A DNA stretch of 64,000 bases from Gautieria morchelliformis (Eukaryota; Basidiomycota; Agaricomycetes; Gomphales; Gomphaceae): assembly GCA_015179125.1 (NCBI GenBank), contig WHVA01000172.1, forward strand, positions 140,598 to 204,597, given 5' to 3'. A model generated the notes under the pieces. It saw only the letters and a list, made by a program, of their open reading frames with translations, was not told the origin of the DNA and ran no database searches. A program made the translations under genes and the position numbers. Below, in pieces: positions 1-12,667 of the stretch (its first letter is position 1; each line of letters starts with the position of its first letter).

Positions 1-1
1 C

Positions 2-1197
2 ATGGACGACCGTCCGAATCGACCTCCCGTCTTGTTCAATAATGACACCCCGACACCTTTGACTATACAAGCAGCCATGCTCCATCCCCTATTGCCAAAC
101 GAGGTCAACGTCGCTGTGGTTGAAGTGCAATTCAGAAAGATGTCGTCACGACCATATCATGAATTTCTGATCTTCAAAGTTGAGGATCCCCATTATTTTC
201 ACGCCGGAATCATCGTGGTAGACCGATACGTAGGGGAAGTTAGTGACGACGAGTTATGGCGCCGTGCCATCCTTGCCGACAGCGACGATCCGGAGCTGAG
301 ATATTTGACCACCCCCCCTTCTACCTACTACCGCGAGAATACTATTATCGATAGGCCCCCTCCAAGTGTAGTCGGCCAGGGTCTACTTTCACTTTCGAGC
401 GCGGCTGCGAGCTCGTCTTCAATCGCTGCGTCAATCGCTGCTTCGAGCGCTGCTTCGAACGCGGCTTCCGAACAATCAGTGGCAGGTTCAATGAAATTGG
501 CGTCTTCAGTGATCCCTGACAAACCTGCGCTGGACCGTCTTACGTTTGTCAACTTACCCATTGAACGTTATGTGAAGGAGAATAGGAAGGGCAGTTTTGT
601 TTGCAAGAGATTCACGGGTGGGACGCGGAGACTCACCGTGGCCGAACTACTGATTTTGGTCCACGCCGTACATCAGCAAAATCGATCGTACCATCTCCTG
701 CAATACCAGTGTTATTGGTTTGCGGAAGTACTCTATAATGCCGCGATGGAGAGGTGCGGTCAAGTAGATGAGAGGATTCGAAAGTCTGCCATGTCACCAG
801 GCAATTTCGGGATCGTGCAGGTCATACGCCACAGGTCTTCCACGCACCGGGAGGTAATTCAGAGGCATGAGGAGGCGTGGGTGACCGCCAACCAGAGACT
901 TGAGGCTCTAGCCCTCGTGAGTTTTGACTTTGACTTGTATGTGTTCGTTTGTCTGAAGGACAGGTTACGAAACAGTATAATCAAACTTTGCAAGAAGAAA
1001 GAGAAGGCCGGCGGAAGGCTGAGGCTGTCGCGCAGAATCAAGCACGGGCTAGGCAGAAGGCTGAGGCTGTCGCGCAGAAGGCTGAGGCTGTCGCAGAGAA
1101 TGAAGCACGGGCTAGGCAGAAGGCTGAGGAGGAAAATGAAGAGTTGAAACGGCTGCTCCAGGTGTACAAGGGCAATGGCACTTCATCGGGTCGTTAA
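2..1197 (+). CDS. Hypothetical coiled-coil protein, two exons, possibly 5'-partial
   Basis: Exon 1 is 2-916 and exon 2 is 964-1197. The 47-bp intron has GTGAGT at 917 and CAG at 963, in phase 0; without splicing the frame switches to an Arg-rich tail. The product is about 382 aa. Residues 130-165 are an Ala/Ser-rich low-complexity linker. The stretch LLQYQCYWFAEVLYNAA near residue 231 resembles a conserved block in unannotated Agaricomycete proteins (recalled, not searched). Exon 2 is Glu/Arg/Lys/Ala-rich with repeats of the type RQKAEAVAQ, predicted coiled coil. The first visible ATG is at 2, but a near-identical copy of these first bases at 15717 lies 21 codons inside a longer frame, so the true start is probably left of the window. 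Function unknown. Confidence 0.7.
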
Positions 1198-2706
1198 TGA
1201 GATATGCGTAGGTTTCTTGACTAGCGCTGCCTGCTGTTTCCTTACGTTGATCTTCGATCTCACACAGATGCCCGTCTTCCCTTCGCTTTCATAATGCTTT
1301 ACCGCGCTGTCATCTTCGTTGTCGTCCAAACTTGTTTTGTCGTTAGGTCCGCTGTCTTGTCCGATATATCATGTCCCATCGAGACTGTTGAATAATTGGG
1401 ACGTTGGAATTATACGCACGCCCGTTCCCGTGTTGCGGCATTGTAAAGGAACGGTGTCATTGGTCTACCAGTAGCGTTTCCTCTGGGTGAAGAGCCCAGC
1501 GAATGGCTGTGAGGAGTGCTGCGCTGTTTGAGGCAGGTCAGCTCAGCTGCCAGAGGATATGAGACAATTCGACTGCGGATGATTGTTTTAAGAGATCGTG
1601 TTTTGCCTCAAGTTCAGTCAAGATGACCCTTGCGATGATGGCAGCATGGGCCCTTCGAAATTCCGAGACGGAGATTTGAACGAATTTTATTCATAGGATT
1701 TGGAATTGCATTACTGGTGCGTTAGTCCCTTGAGTTTCGCTCACCTCCGGTCTATAATGTTATCCCATCGTGTCTGCCGATGTTTGGGGGAGGTAACATC
1801 TCTGGATGTTTGTGGGTACGGCGAACGGTCGACGAAGAAGCTAAGAGATATCTCTATCACCATTCCAGCTGAGTCGTAACAAAAGCTCCATGACAACCGT
1901 GTCAATTTCAGTCTCAGTGACGCAAATCCCAGAAAAAACTGTCGGCATTAAGCGTCTCCAGGAAAGTGTATACATAATACCACAGCGAGAATTTCGAAGG
2001 CAATCAACGGCCAGTATGAAATGCAGAGGTATTGCAACGCTGTACAGCAAAAGAAAGAACACGCCTGAAGAATGGATACCAATCCGGCCTCGTCTTGGCA
2101 GGTTCAACCATCGTCATCGCGCGATTCGTAGCGGCAGAGCAAAGCTAGCAAGGAGCAAGGAGCAACAAACAGAGAGTATGTGAAGACAGATGCGCGGTAA
2201 GTCGCTCCCTCGCAGGTATAAATCCGGATCCGACTTTGTATACACGGCGTCGGGTCATCACGACAAGCAGATGAGCCGTCAGTAAGACTGAGTGTGTGGA
2301 CTACGTGCGTATGACGCTAGGGAAACTGAGAGTGAACAGGATTCAACCTGACACTGGCAGATCAGTATGGCGTGGTCTAGTTTCTCGTCCATCGTCAACA
2401 CCACCCCCGAACCAGAAGGTATACAAGACAGGTATACGAACGAACGGGTTGCCAGCTCTACCTGATTCACAATGTCCTCAGCTTTCACCATAAAGGTATA
2501 AGTACCCAGTTAAAGCAAGGCGCCCGGGCCAATGGGGCCACCTCATCACAAATTCGCGCAGTATTCAGAGACACGACATGGATCGTTGGAAGACGCGAGA
2601 ATACATGATCCCTAGGACACCCATCGCGAGGAAGTAGAGAGAACGTCGAAAAGGATCGGAGGAAGGAGTGAACATTAGCGACGTGGGCCATTGTGGTGCC
2701 ACAGCA
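1198..2706. other. Intergenic stretch, no supported gene
   Basis: Short open frames on both strands lack splice logic or recognisable motifs. A TATAAAT at 2217-2223 is a possible core promoter for a transcript reading rightwards towards the methyltransferase gene, but the distance to its ATG is long. Confidence 0.4.
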
Positions 2707-4554
2707 ATGACAGATGTGGTGCCCCCCACCACCTTTCTTCCTCCCTTGAAGCTGCTCAAGACCTGCTCCGAAAAAGAAATATGGGAAGCCCTTGATTCTT
2801 TGCGCTACATATATTTGCCGGAAGTTAGAGGATGCAGCCGTCGACGCTGCGGCGTTGGCTCGCATTCCCATCCAGCCGTCGCACACCAGAGGCTTGAGCC
2901 TTACCAGCTGAATCCAGAAAAGAAGAGCAACGCTCTCTCAGCGATTCGCTCTGACGGTTTTGAACGCTCGTTCGCTATCCAATGGCTCACGCGCTTCGTC
3001 TCACTCTTTTCCGAAGTTGGTGACGAATCGTTAGGCTCCTCCAGAGTCAGTTCACAGGCATTGGAAGAGGCAGCCTCGCTCCTTGCCATCTGTGCTGGAG
3101 CGGCTGCTTCGGGGAGTGTGACACGAACATTCACATTTCCGCTGCCGGATCGGGCACCCAAGCCCACTGTCGTTCCCGACTCATTTTCGTCGTCGACCCC
3201 TACGCATAATTCGTTCATCGGCGTTGATTCTCCCAAAAGTGTGGAGGGAGGAATGGACGAATTCACCGTCTTACTCCGCGACGCCCCTCTTGAATCAAGC
3301 GATTTCTCCAGTGTTGGTGCCCAAACTTGGGGTGGCTCATGCATACTCGCAGAAATGATCGCTGAGAACCCCTCAAACTTCTCTATATTTTCGAGGGAGC
3401 AACTAGGCACCCTGAAACCTCGCGTCAATGCGCCCTTCCGAGCATTGGAACTGGGTGCAGGAACAGGTTTGGCGTCGTTGGTGCTCGGAAAGGTGTTGGA
3501 GCGACTCCGAAGCATGGATCGACAGTGCGAAGAGCCAATTTCGTTTGATACTCGTCAGGCGCCGCTGGTTGTCGATACGGTCTTTGCGACAGATTTTCAT
3601 CCATCTGTCCTCGCCAATCTACGATCCAACTTTGCCGTCAATTTCCCAACTGCATCAATCAACTCCCATTCGCCTGTGCATAACGATAGTAACACTGGGA
3701 CATCGCATACTTCGTGTTGCGCCCACAATATGGTTGTCCTACCGCTGGACTGGTCTGTGATCCATTCGTTGGCGCATCCTATCTCAAACCCGGTGGGTAA
3801 AGAGACATCTGAGAGTTCGGCACAAGACATCAAATGGCCGAACGATGCTGATGCGCTTTTCCGGTCTCGGCCTCAAACCTCACATCCAGTGTTAGATCAG
3901 ACTGACCTTATCCGTGATCGACAGCAGGTTCTCGCTAATAACGCTAACATCCTGACCTCAGCCACGCCTTCTTCAACTTCTTCGATTGCACCTCAGTTGG
4001 ACATACCCTTTGACGTTATTATTGAAGCAGATATCACTTACGAACATTCACACGCACTCTGGGTCCGTGCCTGCGTCGAGCGATTTTTGAGGAAACCTAC
4101 GAGACCTCTGTTACAAGCTGATGAGTATACCATCCGGGCACCTGCCGCAGCTCCTCCAGGACATTCTTACCGAAGTGATACGTCGCCCTTGCGCACGGAC
4201 CAGTGCCCAATACCCGCACTCTTCCATCTTATTATCCCCCTCAGGCGTACACATGCTGTCGAATCCCGTTCTGTGGAAGAGGTTTTTCGACCTGCTGCAG
4301 ATATCATTTCGTCACGTAAGCTGAGTCAACATGCTAATGTACCATCACAGTCGTCCAATATTTGCGACGCTGGCGATCACACTGACATGCCTTGTCCTTC
4401 GGCTGAAGCTACGTCCCCATACGCTGACGCTGCCATGGAGCCTATACCTCTGCAAATAGCTATCATCAGGCAGGAAGATATTCTGCGCGATGCTTACAGT
4501 GACTGTGAAACGGAAGAGGTGGTGTATCGATACTATCGGATTGGGTGGGTTTAG
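2707..4554 (+). CDS. SAM-dependent methyltransferase, putative protein-lysine methyltransferase (Methyltransferase_16-like)
   Basis: The open frame extends upstream to a GTG at 2668; I chose the ATG at 2707, giving 615 aa in one exon. Motif I of class I methyltransferases, ELGAGTGL, is at about residue 246. A post-I acidic block (FATDFHPSVLANL) is near 295, and DVIIEADITYEHSH near 436 matches the post-II region where the family usually has an acidic-hydrophobic D-x-x-Y type motif. This arrangement fits the METTL21/EEF2KMT/Nnt1 group, which methylates lysines on proteins such as elongation factors. The N-terminal about 200 residues and a Ser-rich insert between motifs make it much longer than the usual 250-350 aa, a pattern I associate with basidiomycete members. 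The last residues (RYYRIGWV) resemble the usual C-terminal strand. Substrate cannot be told from sequence. Confidence 0.8.
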   Translation: MTDVVPPTTFLPPLKLLKTCSEKEIWEALDSLRYIYLPEVRGCSRRRCGVGSHSHPAVAHQRLEPYQLNPEKKSNALSAIRSDGFERSFAIQWLTRFVSLFSEVGDESLGSSRVSSQALEEAASLLAICAGAAASGSVTRTFTFPLPDRAPKPTVVPDSFSSSTPTHNSFIGVDSPKSVEGGMDEFTVLLRDAPLESSDFSSVGAQTWGGSCILAEMIAENPSNFSIFSREQLGTLKPRVNAPFRALELGAGTGLASLVLGKVLERLRSMDRQCEEPISFDTRQAPLVVDTVFATDFHPSVLANLRSNFAVNFPTASINSHSPVHNDSNTGTSHTSCCAHNMVVLPLDWSVIHSLAHPISNPVGKETSESSAQDIKWPNDADALFRSRPQTSHPVLDQTDLIRDRQQVLANNANILTSATPSSTSSIAPQLDIPFDVIIEADITYEHSHALWVRACVERFLRKPTRPLLQADEYTIRAPAAAPPGHSYRSDTSPLRTDQCPIPALFHLIIPLRRTHAVESRSVEEVFRPAADIISSRKLSQHANVPSQSSNICDAGDHTDMPCPSAEATSPYADAAMEPIPLQIAIIRQEDILRDAYSDCETEEVVYRYYRIGWV

Positions 4555-5466
4555 ACACTGGCAGATTTATTTGACTACCCCAAATCTAGAGATGTCATGC
4601 TCACCCACTTTTCCAATATCCGAGCATCAGTCCAAGGATGTGGGCGCCGGGATCATGTGTGCCCCCTCCAGCTGGCCTAGGAGTAAATGTGCAAGTATAT
4701 ATTTAAGCGAGCGCACTTATAATACGATGATAACGATGCTTGTGAGTTGGTTTTGCTTTCAGTAACTCATGTAAATATATGCATAGTATAAGTATATTTA
4801 TACGTACTGCCGCAATGGTAGGAGCTCCCGCTGCGACGAGGTGGAGCTAGGACTTACGAATATAATGAGTAGGATTGCCAGAGCGAACTTTATTATCATC
4901 GGCGTGAGGAATTGTACCTGATCCATCACAGACTCTCACATTACATGATGCTATCGCTGAAGAGAAATAACGGCTCGGGTGAACCTCCCTGATCGAGCTT
5001 CTTCAACCAACTGGGAGAATGAACCATCATGACCATGCATAATTTCACTCAGGTGTCAGAGGATAATTGTATGTGGGGGGAGGTGAGCTGATGTCTGGAG
5101 TGGACGGGTAAAACATGTACGTGGAATGCCGTGAAAGATGCATGGAAGGACGGGGCGAGTGGCGACATGTGTGCACCATGCAAAGACGACAATGTCGTGG
5201 CTTGTTGTCCTTGTCCGTGTCTATGTCCGTGTCCGTCATGGTCGGTGTGCTGTTTATCTTAGGTTGGCGGCCACGCTCTCTTCACTCAGAATCGTCGATC
5301 ACGCAATGCAAGGAACCATCACGAAATTCAATGGAACAGTGCTGTGGATACTGTACCGTGTTACACAACTTTCCAATATAATTATCGTATGACTGCAAAG
5401 CACCATACTAAGTTAAAAAACTGCGACCACGTCGCATCGATCCCCCCTCAGTCGGGCCACCGGGAA
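4555..5466. other. Intergenic, AT-rich, with a short GTCCGT-type simple repeat
   Basis: No supported gene. At about 5208-5245 there is an imperfect tandem of GTCCGT/GTCTAT hexamers. The minus-strand Asp/Thr-rich frame it opens is a by-product of the repeat. Confidence 0.4.
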
Positions 5467-5504
5467 CAGACACTGCAGGAAGAGCGGCCCCTGAAAATCA
5501 GTTC

Positions 5505-5700
5505 CCTCGGAACTCATAAAACAGTTCCAAAGGAACTGAACACCAGTTCCAGAGAACTGATCTTAAGTATGCAGATACCTTGCTGCCATGTTTGTCACGT
5601 ACTGAAATCTAGTAGTATAAATGTCACTTGGTGCGCATAGTTGCACTGAAGGGCAGTTCCATCGGAACTTTAATTCAGGTATTTTAGAACTGAACAAAAG
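5505..5700. repeat. Cluster of CAGTTCC-N-GGAACTG palindromes, subterminal repeat of element A
   Basis: Four short palindromes of the form GTTCC-spacer-GGAAC or a close variant lie near 5508, 5522, 5545 and 5655, with further GAACT half sites to about 5700. Such arrays near the ends of CACTA-like transposons are commonly transposase-binding sites; that role is inferred here. Confidence 0.5.
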
Positions 5701-6596
5701 TGTTCATTGACTCTGAAGTTCAGTAACAACTAATTACAGAGGGGTGCTTTTCCTAATTAGGGACTTCTAGTACAATGCCACCAAGCCGTGTCTTGGGGCA
5801 TGCGACTCTGCGAGGGAAGAGCATATTGCGAATGGGAATGGGAACAATGGAGAGCTGAATGCCATAACAAGCTGGGGCTGATGCGAGTCGAGAGTTCAAT
5901 GAGGTATGTGTGAGAGCGAGTCGAGAGTTCAATAAGCTATGTGGAGACAAGTGCCGGCGCCAATGCGAGAGCTGAGGGTCAAGGGCGAGTGCCGCGAGTG
6001 GAATGGGGCGAATGCAAAGAGTGGGATGAGAGTGGGATGAGTGCCGTGCATCAGTGGAAATAGTGGGGTGAGTGCCACGTATGAGTGCGAAGAATGGATA
6101 TTGAAATAGCATGGATGGTGGCCGTGCGAGTCTCACTTGTTCTTGGTTTTGGATGCAGAGGGAACATTCTCGTCCATCTAGTGAGCATGATTAGTATGTG
6201 TCCTATTCCCGAGAACGATAATATGAGATGGGGTAGGCATACCTCATGGACTTTTTTTAGATGGCTTGGAAACCCGTGTGCTCTATACAGGCGGCATTTT
6301 ATTAGTTAGGTCGGATATTTTGTAGATATCTAACTCACCTGTTTCCTGGGTGGCTGCACCGGTACTGGTTCCTGATGAGAGAATACTAAGTCATAAAGAT
6401 CACGTGATATTAGAGAGCGCTCACCACGGCAATGTTCTTGCGTTTGGCCTAAGTGGTGACAGCGGTTTCACAGTGCCGGATTTTTTCTGGGGCGCAGGCT
6501 AACAAGCAATCTAATTAGTAAGGGTTCACGTGCCTTTATATAGTAAAGATGTTTCGAAGCAAAGAACGGTGGGAGAAAACGGCTTGGCACACATAC

Positions 6597-6767
6597 CTGG
6601 AGGGCCTTGATAGATACAGACATTTCCGTCAATGGCCTCTTCTTCGAAGTGTCCTCGACGTTCGAGCCCTTTTTGTCTTTTTTGTCCTTTTTCTTTGTTA
6701 TCTTGACCACTGGCACTACGGAAGCAGCAGCCGGGATGTCAGACTGTGCTGATGGGCTGGGCGGCAC
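6597..6767 (-). pseudogene. Remnant Lys-rich exon of the Plavaka partner gene
   Basis: On the minus strand the frame reads a Pro/Ser/Ala leader followed by KITKKKDKKDKKGS and a further basic-acidic tail, then a canonical donor GTATGT at 6596-6591. The composition and short-exon structure match the partner gene at 12668-14815 in the larger Plavaka element. No ATG opens this exon and the upstream sequence changes frame, so only a fragment can be claimed. Confidence 0.45.
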
Positions 6768-7284
6768 TGACAGAGGTAGCGGTTAAATTGGGGGTATCTG
6801 ATGGGAAGAGGGGGGCCGAAGCGACTTCAATAGAGGTATCTGGGGTTTCTTCTGCAGGGGAGGGACCAGTGCCGGCTAGAGAGAAAAAAAAAAAAACGAG
6901 TATATGCATGCAAAATCAATTTTATGCTTTACCTGGGACTGTGGGTGGCAACAGGGTTCTAGGGTCTACACCCTGAGCATAGAGTTTGTGAAAGATATCT
7001 ACGCAGTGTGGGAAGGCCGTAGGCCAGAATATTGTGGGAGGGGCAAAATATGGCCTTAAGACACCGAGAAAAGTTGGAACTTACATGTCCACTCCGGTGG
7101 AATTTGATTGGATTTAGACTTCTTCACCATTGTGTTCAGTGTCGAGTCCAAGGAATGAGTCTGTGAGTGGTGGGAAGCTGGTGGTACGATCTAAAAATTA
7201 AGGATTACCTAATGAACTGAGATTCAACTGACTTGAGGATTTTCATTTGCCCCAAGTACTGTACTAGCCTGCTCGCTTCCTCCC

Positions 7285-7584
7285 ATGGCTGGCAAAGAGC
7301 TCTGCAGATGCTTTCCTACCTGCATGAAGCTCCCAGGTCCTAGGCAACGTATCCATCATTGTCAAGCTGTCGAGGCAGCACTTACTCTCGGCTCATTGGA
7401 ATCGGATTGTGAAGAACATGGATCTGGTGATCTCGGTGGTGCAGGCACTGGTAGGAACATCGACATCGACTGTGACGGTGTCGTGGGGTGAGTCCAGCAT
7501 GGAAATGAGTGGGGAATCATCGATCGCAGCGGGGACCTCGCTCGCACTGTTTTCGTCAATCCAGAGCCGGAAGACGATGACTAG
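7285..7584 (+). pseudogene. C-terminal remnant of a Plavaka/Tnp2 transposase with an internal TGA
   Basis: Reading the plus strand in the frame that ends at the TAG 7582-7584 gives NEWGIIDRSGDLARTVFV, nearly identical to the last residues of the minus-strand transposase at 9391-9740 (NEWGIVDRSGDFARTVFV). Upstream in the same frame is VVG, then TGA at 7489-7491, then VQHGNEW; the other copy has VVGRVKRRNEW, so the stop replaces an Arg, consistent with CGA to TGA. Only the final part of the roughly 1000-aa family protein is recognisable. Confidence 0.75.
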
Positions 7585-7914
7585 GCGCATAGTTTTCGAA
7601 TTTCCCAGATACGTGTATCGTCTCTGCAGTGCTTTGCAATCTGCTATCATGGTTATCATTTCTTGAGTCATTAACCATTGAACACTTTATATCAATTTGG
7701 ATAAACAAAGGTCATTTTCGACCTTAAAAAAAGGGTCGCGTCGATGAGTCAAAAAATTTTTTTGGAACCTTTGGTGTAGTTCAAATTAGTACTGAAAACA
7801 AGTTCTGTATTTTTGTAAATTTCTGGAACCCTAAAAAAGTTCAAATTGGAACGGACAATCCGTGTAAGTGCATTGGAAACTGAATTTAAGTTCTGATCTT
7901 TCCTACAGTGCAGA

Positions 7915-8934
7915 TCTACATCACCAGACAGCTGATACACCGAATGCACCATCTCACGGATACCATGTTGTCATGCCCCATGTCTTAACCAGTCTTACTC
8001 CTCGGCCAAGCTCTTTCACTACATCCATGACGCCGAATTATGAGCTTTCTCGTGTTTCCATATCCAGAAATTACAGTATGACGTGACACCTCTACTGAGA
8101 CTATCTATGAATGTCATAGAATCAAATCTTCGTGCACAGGCAGGGGCTGGAACTTGCAATTTTAGGTCATAATCCCTTCCGCTTCCTCGTGTTCATCTTT
8201 TCCCATCGTCATACATCTCATGGTGTGAGGTGGTGGTGTGGAACGATGCCATCCATCGGTCGTATTCGTCATATGAGGTGAGCTTGTCACGGTTTGCTTT
8301 CATTGTTTTGCTGACGCTCACTCACTTACATGCCGCTCGACTTCAAGTTTCTTGAAAGGAAGACCTTTTTGAATCATTTCCAGCCTATGCCAGTCCGATG
8401 TAATCAACAGTATGCCGAGAATATTCAGGCGGCTAACCATTTATGATGCTTCTGCGTTGCCTTAGCTGAATTGGTTCTATCAGCCAGGCTGACAGGTTTA
8501 ATTTGCTCGATGGGCACTCGTCAGTGGACCCTAGCGCAACTCGAATGGCCTAGTGTGTACGTGTGTGCACCAGGTCATATTGCAAGTGATTCTTGATATT
8601 TCAAGGGAATCCGCGAGGCTTAGCGATTGAAAGGCATCCGCAGCCAGTTCAATTCATGCATGGCTGCGGATGCAGCAAACATACCTGTGTTTGGATAGGG
8701 AGAACGGATTACGAAATCGTGCAAAAGACGTGCTTGTCTTAAAGCAGCGGTCCAATAGAGATCCTGAAGCTTGATGTGCCAATTCCTGTGCAGGATGCTA
8801 TGCGGCGAGCTAGTAATAGTACGCATAAGTAATCCAGCTGAGACCGAGGCTGAGGCGTATCATGCCATGTGTAAACCTGGCACCCTGCTATTCTTTCCCA
8901 TTCACATTATGCGACTTAGAAGATTGCTGTAACG
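7915..8934. other. Spacer between two Plavaka elements, nothing recognised
   Basis: About 1 kb of unique-looking sequence between the right target duplication of element A and the left one of element B. I see no convincing exon, repeat or RNA gene. Confidence 0.4.
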
Positions 8935-9390
8935 CTTACACTGTAGGAAGAACAGGCACTTAAAATAAGTACTTTATGCACTAGTACTTAATTTCAGTAG
9001 TTTTTTTCACCCAAAATCAGTGTCAAAAAAAATATTTTAGCTACCACTAAAATTAAGTACATTTAAACACTTAAAATAAGCCACCCAAAGCCAGCCCATA
9101 TCGACGGGTAGACACATCAAATCACCAAACAAACCGAGTGCTGCGAGCCCTGAGACAGCAAATTCACTTACTAGGTTAGCATAAGCAAGTCTTAGTGAGT
9201 ACAACAAAAGAATTATTGCATCGTGCATCGCAAATTGTTTGTGCATCAGCTCGAGAGCGCAGGGACTTGGGAGTCTCAGAGAGTAAGGGGAGTGTTTAAA
9301 ATAGTGCAATTGATGTGTAGCGACAATGTACTTACTGGAGTAATATAAAATGATGAGAACGCAAAGAGGAAAAAGAAAAAAAAAACGCAC

Positions 9391-12300
9391 CTATTCAAAC
9401 TCGACTTCCGGTTCCACGAAAACAGTCCTGGCAAAGTCCCCACTGCGGTCAACAATTCCCCATTCATTCCTGCGCTTGACTCGTCCAACTACGCATTCGA
9501 CCGTACGCAAATCCACAACAACAGGGATGGTGGTCTCCGAATATGTGGTCAGCTCGTGAGTCGCATCTTTTCCACCTGTTGAACATGGCTGGATGACTGC
9601 TAAAAGATATCGATGGGGCTCCTCGAGGTCGAGTGTACGTGACTGCGGCATGACGACATCGATGATGCAATGTAGCTGTCCATAAAATGTTTGCCGAACA
9701 TGTGCTGGCCACAGCGATTGTTAGCCACCATCAATGTGTACTGTAAAAATATGATGCTATAAAATTTTCTCCTGATTTAGAAATCATGCAGTACTCACAC
9801 GGACAAATGATGAATCACGGCTGATAGGAGCCTGAGCTTCACTTATGGCACACCTGGCTCAAATCTTGTCGCCACCGTTAGTAATACGAACTTTTCCCCA
9901 TCTCGTCATAATTGAAGGTAGTTCGGTGAGGATGACATTGGCCGGGCAGTTGAACAGCTGCACGAAGTATAAAGTGATTCTTCGACAAAGGTCTGGATCT
10001 GGCTGAAAAGCAAGGTTACGAGGTGAATGAAGGACTGTATTAGGAACTAAGAGGCCCCAATGTGTTAGCGGCACGCAAAGGGGGTGTCATATCAAAGTAC
10101 GCACATTCTGGGTAGACATGCTCCATCGCGCTCACAGCTCCTTCTATGGCCTCCGGCGTCAGCATCTCATCAACTTGTGTATATAGGACCTTGAGCTGGG
10201 AGAGCTGCGCTGCACGTGTGACGTACACCGACAGTGTGGCATAAGGGTGAAGCTGTGAGGTCATGCACGATCCCAGTTTGCCGCAATATTGTTCCATTGG
10301 GAACGCCCAAGTCATCCATGCAGGGCCGCAAAGACGTATGTAGTCGGGAACATGCAGGAGCGCATGAATATTGAAAGTACATGCAGGGAGATTCTTTTGT
10401 TCATAATGGTAATACCACCTGCCAGCCGCGGTTGCTTCAGAACACGAACTGAGTACAAAAATTCATAACGCACCTTTCATATTGTTGGACCCACTTTACG
10501 ATAGATTTATGTAGTTTTTGCAATGCTTCCTCGGTTATGGTGAACTGAAGACACGTCTTGATGATGCTGACAAGATCGCAAAAGTGATCGTAATATTTGG
10601 GGTTGGGGAACTGATTCCGTAAGAGGATGGGGCCTAAATACTGCACCCAGAATGACCAGAATTCTGCTTTATATTTGGAGTTGGTGATGTCGGGCATGCC
10701 GCCAACGAAATCAGAGGGCATCATCTTGTAAGCCTCGGCGGTTTCATGGCCTATTTGTTCCCATATATGTGGTGCTAGGCGGTATCCTGGGTCAGCAGGT
10801 TCAATGTTCTTGAAGCAGCCCGATCCTGTCCAGTGCTCTTTTAGTAATGGACAGATATTTTTGAAAAAAAGATGCATTATGTCGTGTGGAAAAGAATCCG
10901 GCAGACTGAGCGACTTGAGGTGCAAAAGCCGAGACAATCGGTGGATTCCGTAGTGCACTCCAAGCCTGTCACGACGAGTCGGTTCAGCAGACAATATTTC
11001 AGTGAGATGTGTGACGTGGACATTGTGTGTGCGGACAGGCAAGTTGTTAGGGCCCCACCCATCATCCCTGCGCTGTCCTGGTCATCGTGGCACCTGTAAT
11101 GCAGGATAGTAAGTGGAGCTTGGTTTCTTCCCTGGCCATTGGATCTCATCGTGTTCGCCTCGGATCAGACAGAAGCGGCATGGGCAATAGGCAGTATGCC
11201 CTCTCAAGCATAGTAGCTTGGACATAGCAGGGAGATCACCTGAAAATAAAATGAGGTACGCGGGTAAATCGAAATTCTCGTTGGTTGCAGCATCATATGT
11301 GCATATGCCACGAGCAAGTCATTCGAGTTCCTTGATCAGAGGCACTAAGAATGAGTCCAGGCACTTGGGGCCATTGGGACAAGGGATAACCATGACAGGA
11401 AGCAGATTGTCAAATCGGGTGCGAACCTCTGATGTGATGTTGTAATTTGTTAATAATACTGGCCAGGCCGAGTTACTCTTCTTTCTTCCTAGGGCTGGTC
11501 TAATAGCAAACACCTATGAATAGTTTGTGAGTATAAACTATCCTATTTAATTGATAAATACCTGAAACCCATCGGTCGACCCCCCGAGTGCAATATCACG
11601 AGGATTGGAGAAGTATTTATGGCTGAGTGTTTCACCTTGTACTTCGACATGTTGATCCAGGAGACTGCGATAATGGGATCCATCAAAGACATCACTGTAT
11701 TCCCCAGGCGTGTGAGTGTATTGACTTCTATATTTGAGCTGTTCAATCATCAAGCGGCCTTCATACCACCCCTGCAGGCGAGGGATGATCGGCAGATAAG
11801 GGAGCCGTGCAATCGGTTTGTCATTGGCATGGTAGCGAGGGTTACCACAGATTGAGCGATATGTGTCAGCTCGGAAGGAATCCACATATAGAAGGCAGGA
11901 ATTATCACACATGTCGTAGAATTCAGGCTTGATGCCTGAAAGAAACTCAATTCGCCGGTACATTAGATATCCGGTGTCGAGGTTGAGTTTGCGTTGAAAG
12001 AACATGCACATGTTGTTATATGTAGACCGAGGGAGCCCTGAACCTGACATGCGCAGGGCAAATGCACAGATGTTATCTAGGTCACCATCAGTTAACAGAT
12101 CTCCACCTGTGGTTGAAGGAAGGTTGTTAGGTACATAATTTGTTATATAAATCAAAAATGCAGACATATGGCATGCAACTGTGCTCTCCACTCTTCTCCA
12201 TAGCGTTCCTGGAGGACACGAACAAGGTCTTCGTCAGTGATTTCATCTCGTTCCTCATCCTCAACCTCCTTGACTTTGGCCTCTTCCTCGAGTCCTTCAT

Positions 12301-12560
12301 TCTCATTGAGATTTGGGAAAAATTCTTCTTCCTCCACTAAGCTTAAGGACTCGGACGGTGAATCAGATAAAAGATCGTCAAGTATTGTATTGTGCATGAT
12401 GACATCATTGCCACCCTCATCATCGGCAAACTGACTGAGATCTTGATCAGGGTCCAGCTTATCGTGCCTGGTGTTGGGCGCACTGTCCGAATCCGATGAT
12501 GAGAGCGCTCGTGCTTTTTTTAGCAGCTCTCGATGTCGTTGACGAAGTCATTTCAATGTC
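9391..12560 (-). pseudogene. Plavaka/Tnp2-type transposase, multi-exon, with in-frame stops and a frameshift
   Basis: Exons in coding order: a first exon ending at 12166; 12106-11562; 11513-10474; 10418-10105; 10046-9799; 9740-9391. All introns are 48-59 bp GT-AG and the junctions keep frame. Recognisable blocks: DVFDGSHYRSL and SNPRDIALGGSTDGF (exon 2), SGDLPAMSKLLCLRGH with a CPCRFC cysteine cluster, GIHRLSRLLHLKSL and SFPHDIMHLFFKN (exon 3, holding likely catalytic Asp residues), TWAFPMEQYCGKLGSC (exon 4), TRWGKVRITNGGD (exon 5) and NEWGIVDRSGDF at the C terminus. Lesions: TGA at 11319-11321, 11082-11084 and 9859-9861, plus a frameshift near 9725. The N-terminal start could not be fixed; a TGA lies in frame near 12555. 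About 960 codons remain, close to the usual size. Confidence 0.85.
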
Positions 12561-12667
12561 CGACACTTGACAAATTAGAACTCCTTCCTTCCTCCCACCA
12601 CCACAAACCACCCTCGTCGCCTTCGATACTTACCCTCAATCACCTCCAACCTGTCATACGTTAGATA

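Larger units (their letters stand above)
5471..7910. mobile_element. Plavaka-type DNA transposon A, internally deleted (TSD CAGA)
   Basis: Left end CACTGCAGGAA at 5471; right end TTCCTACAGTG finishing at 7910, whose reverse complement matches the left end with one mismatch. Flanks are CAGA at 5467-5470 and CAGA at 7911-7914, a 4-bp target duplication. Subterminal regions are rich in GTTCC/GGAAC motifs at 5505-5700 and 7765-7890. Inside are the decayed 3' end of a Tnp2/Plavaka transposase reading rightwards (ending 7584) and a Lys-rich exon reading leftwards (6597-6767). This divergent layout is the mirror of the larger element at 8939-15259, so element A looks like a deletion derivative of the same family. 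Confidence 0.8.

Noticed and set aside
2485..2886. Minus-strand 133-codon frame over the methyltransferase start
   Set aside because: Antisense to a well-supported coding exon; no motif or splice support.
5045..5239. Asp/Thr-rich minus-strand peptide (MTDTDIDTDKD)
   Set aside because: Translation of a hexamer simple repeat.
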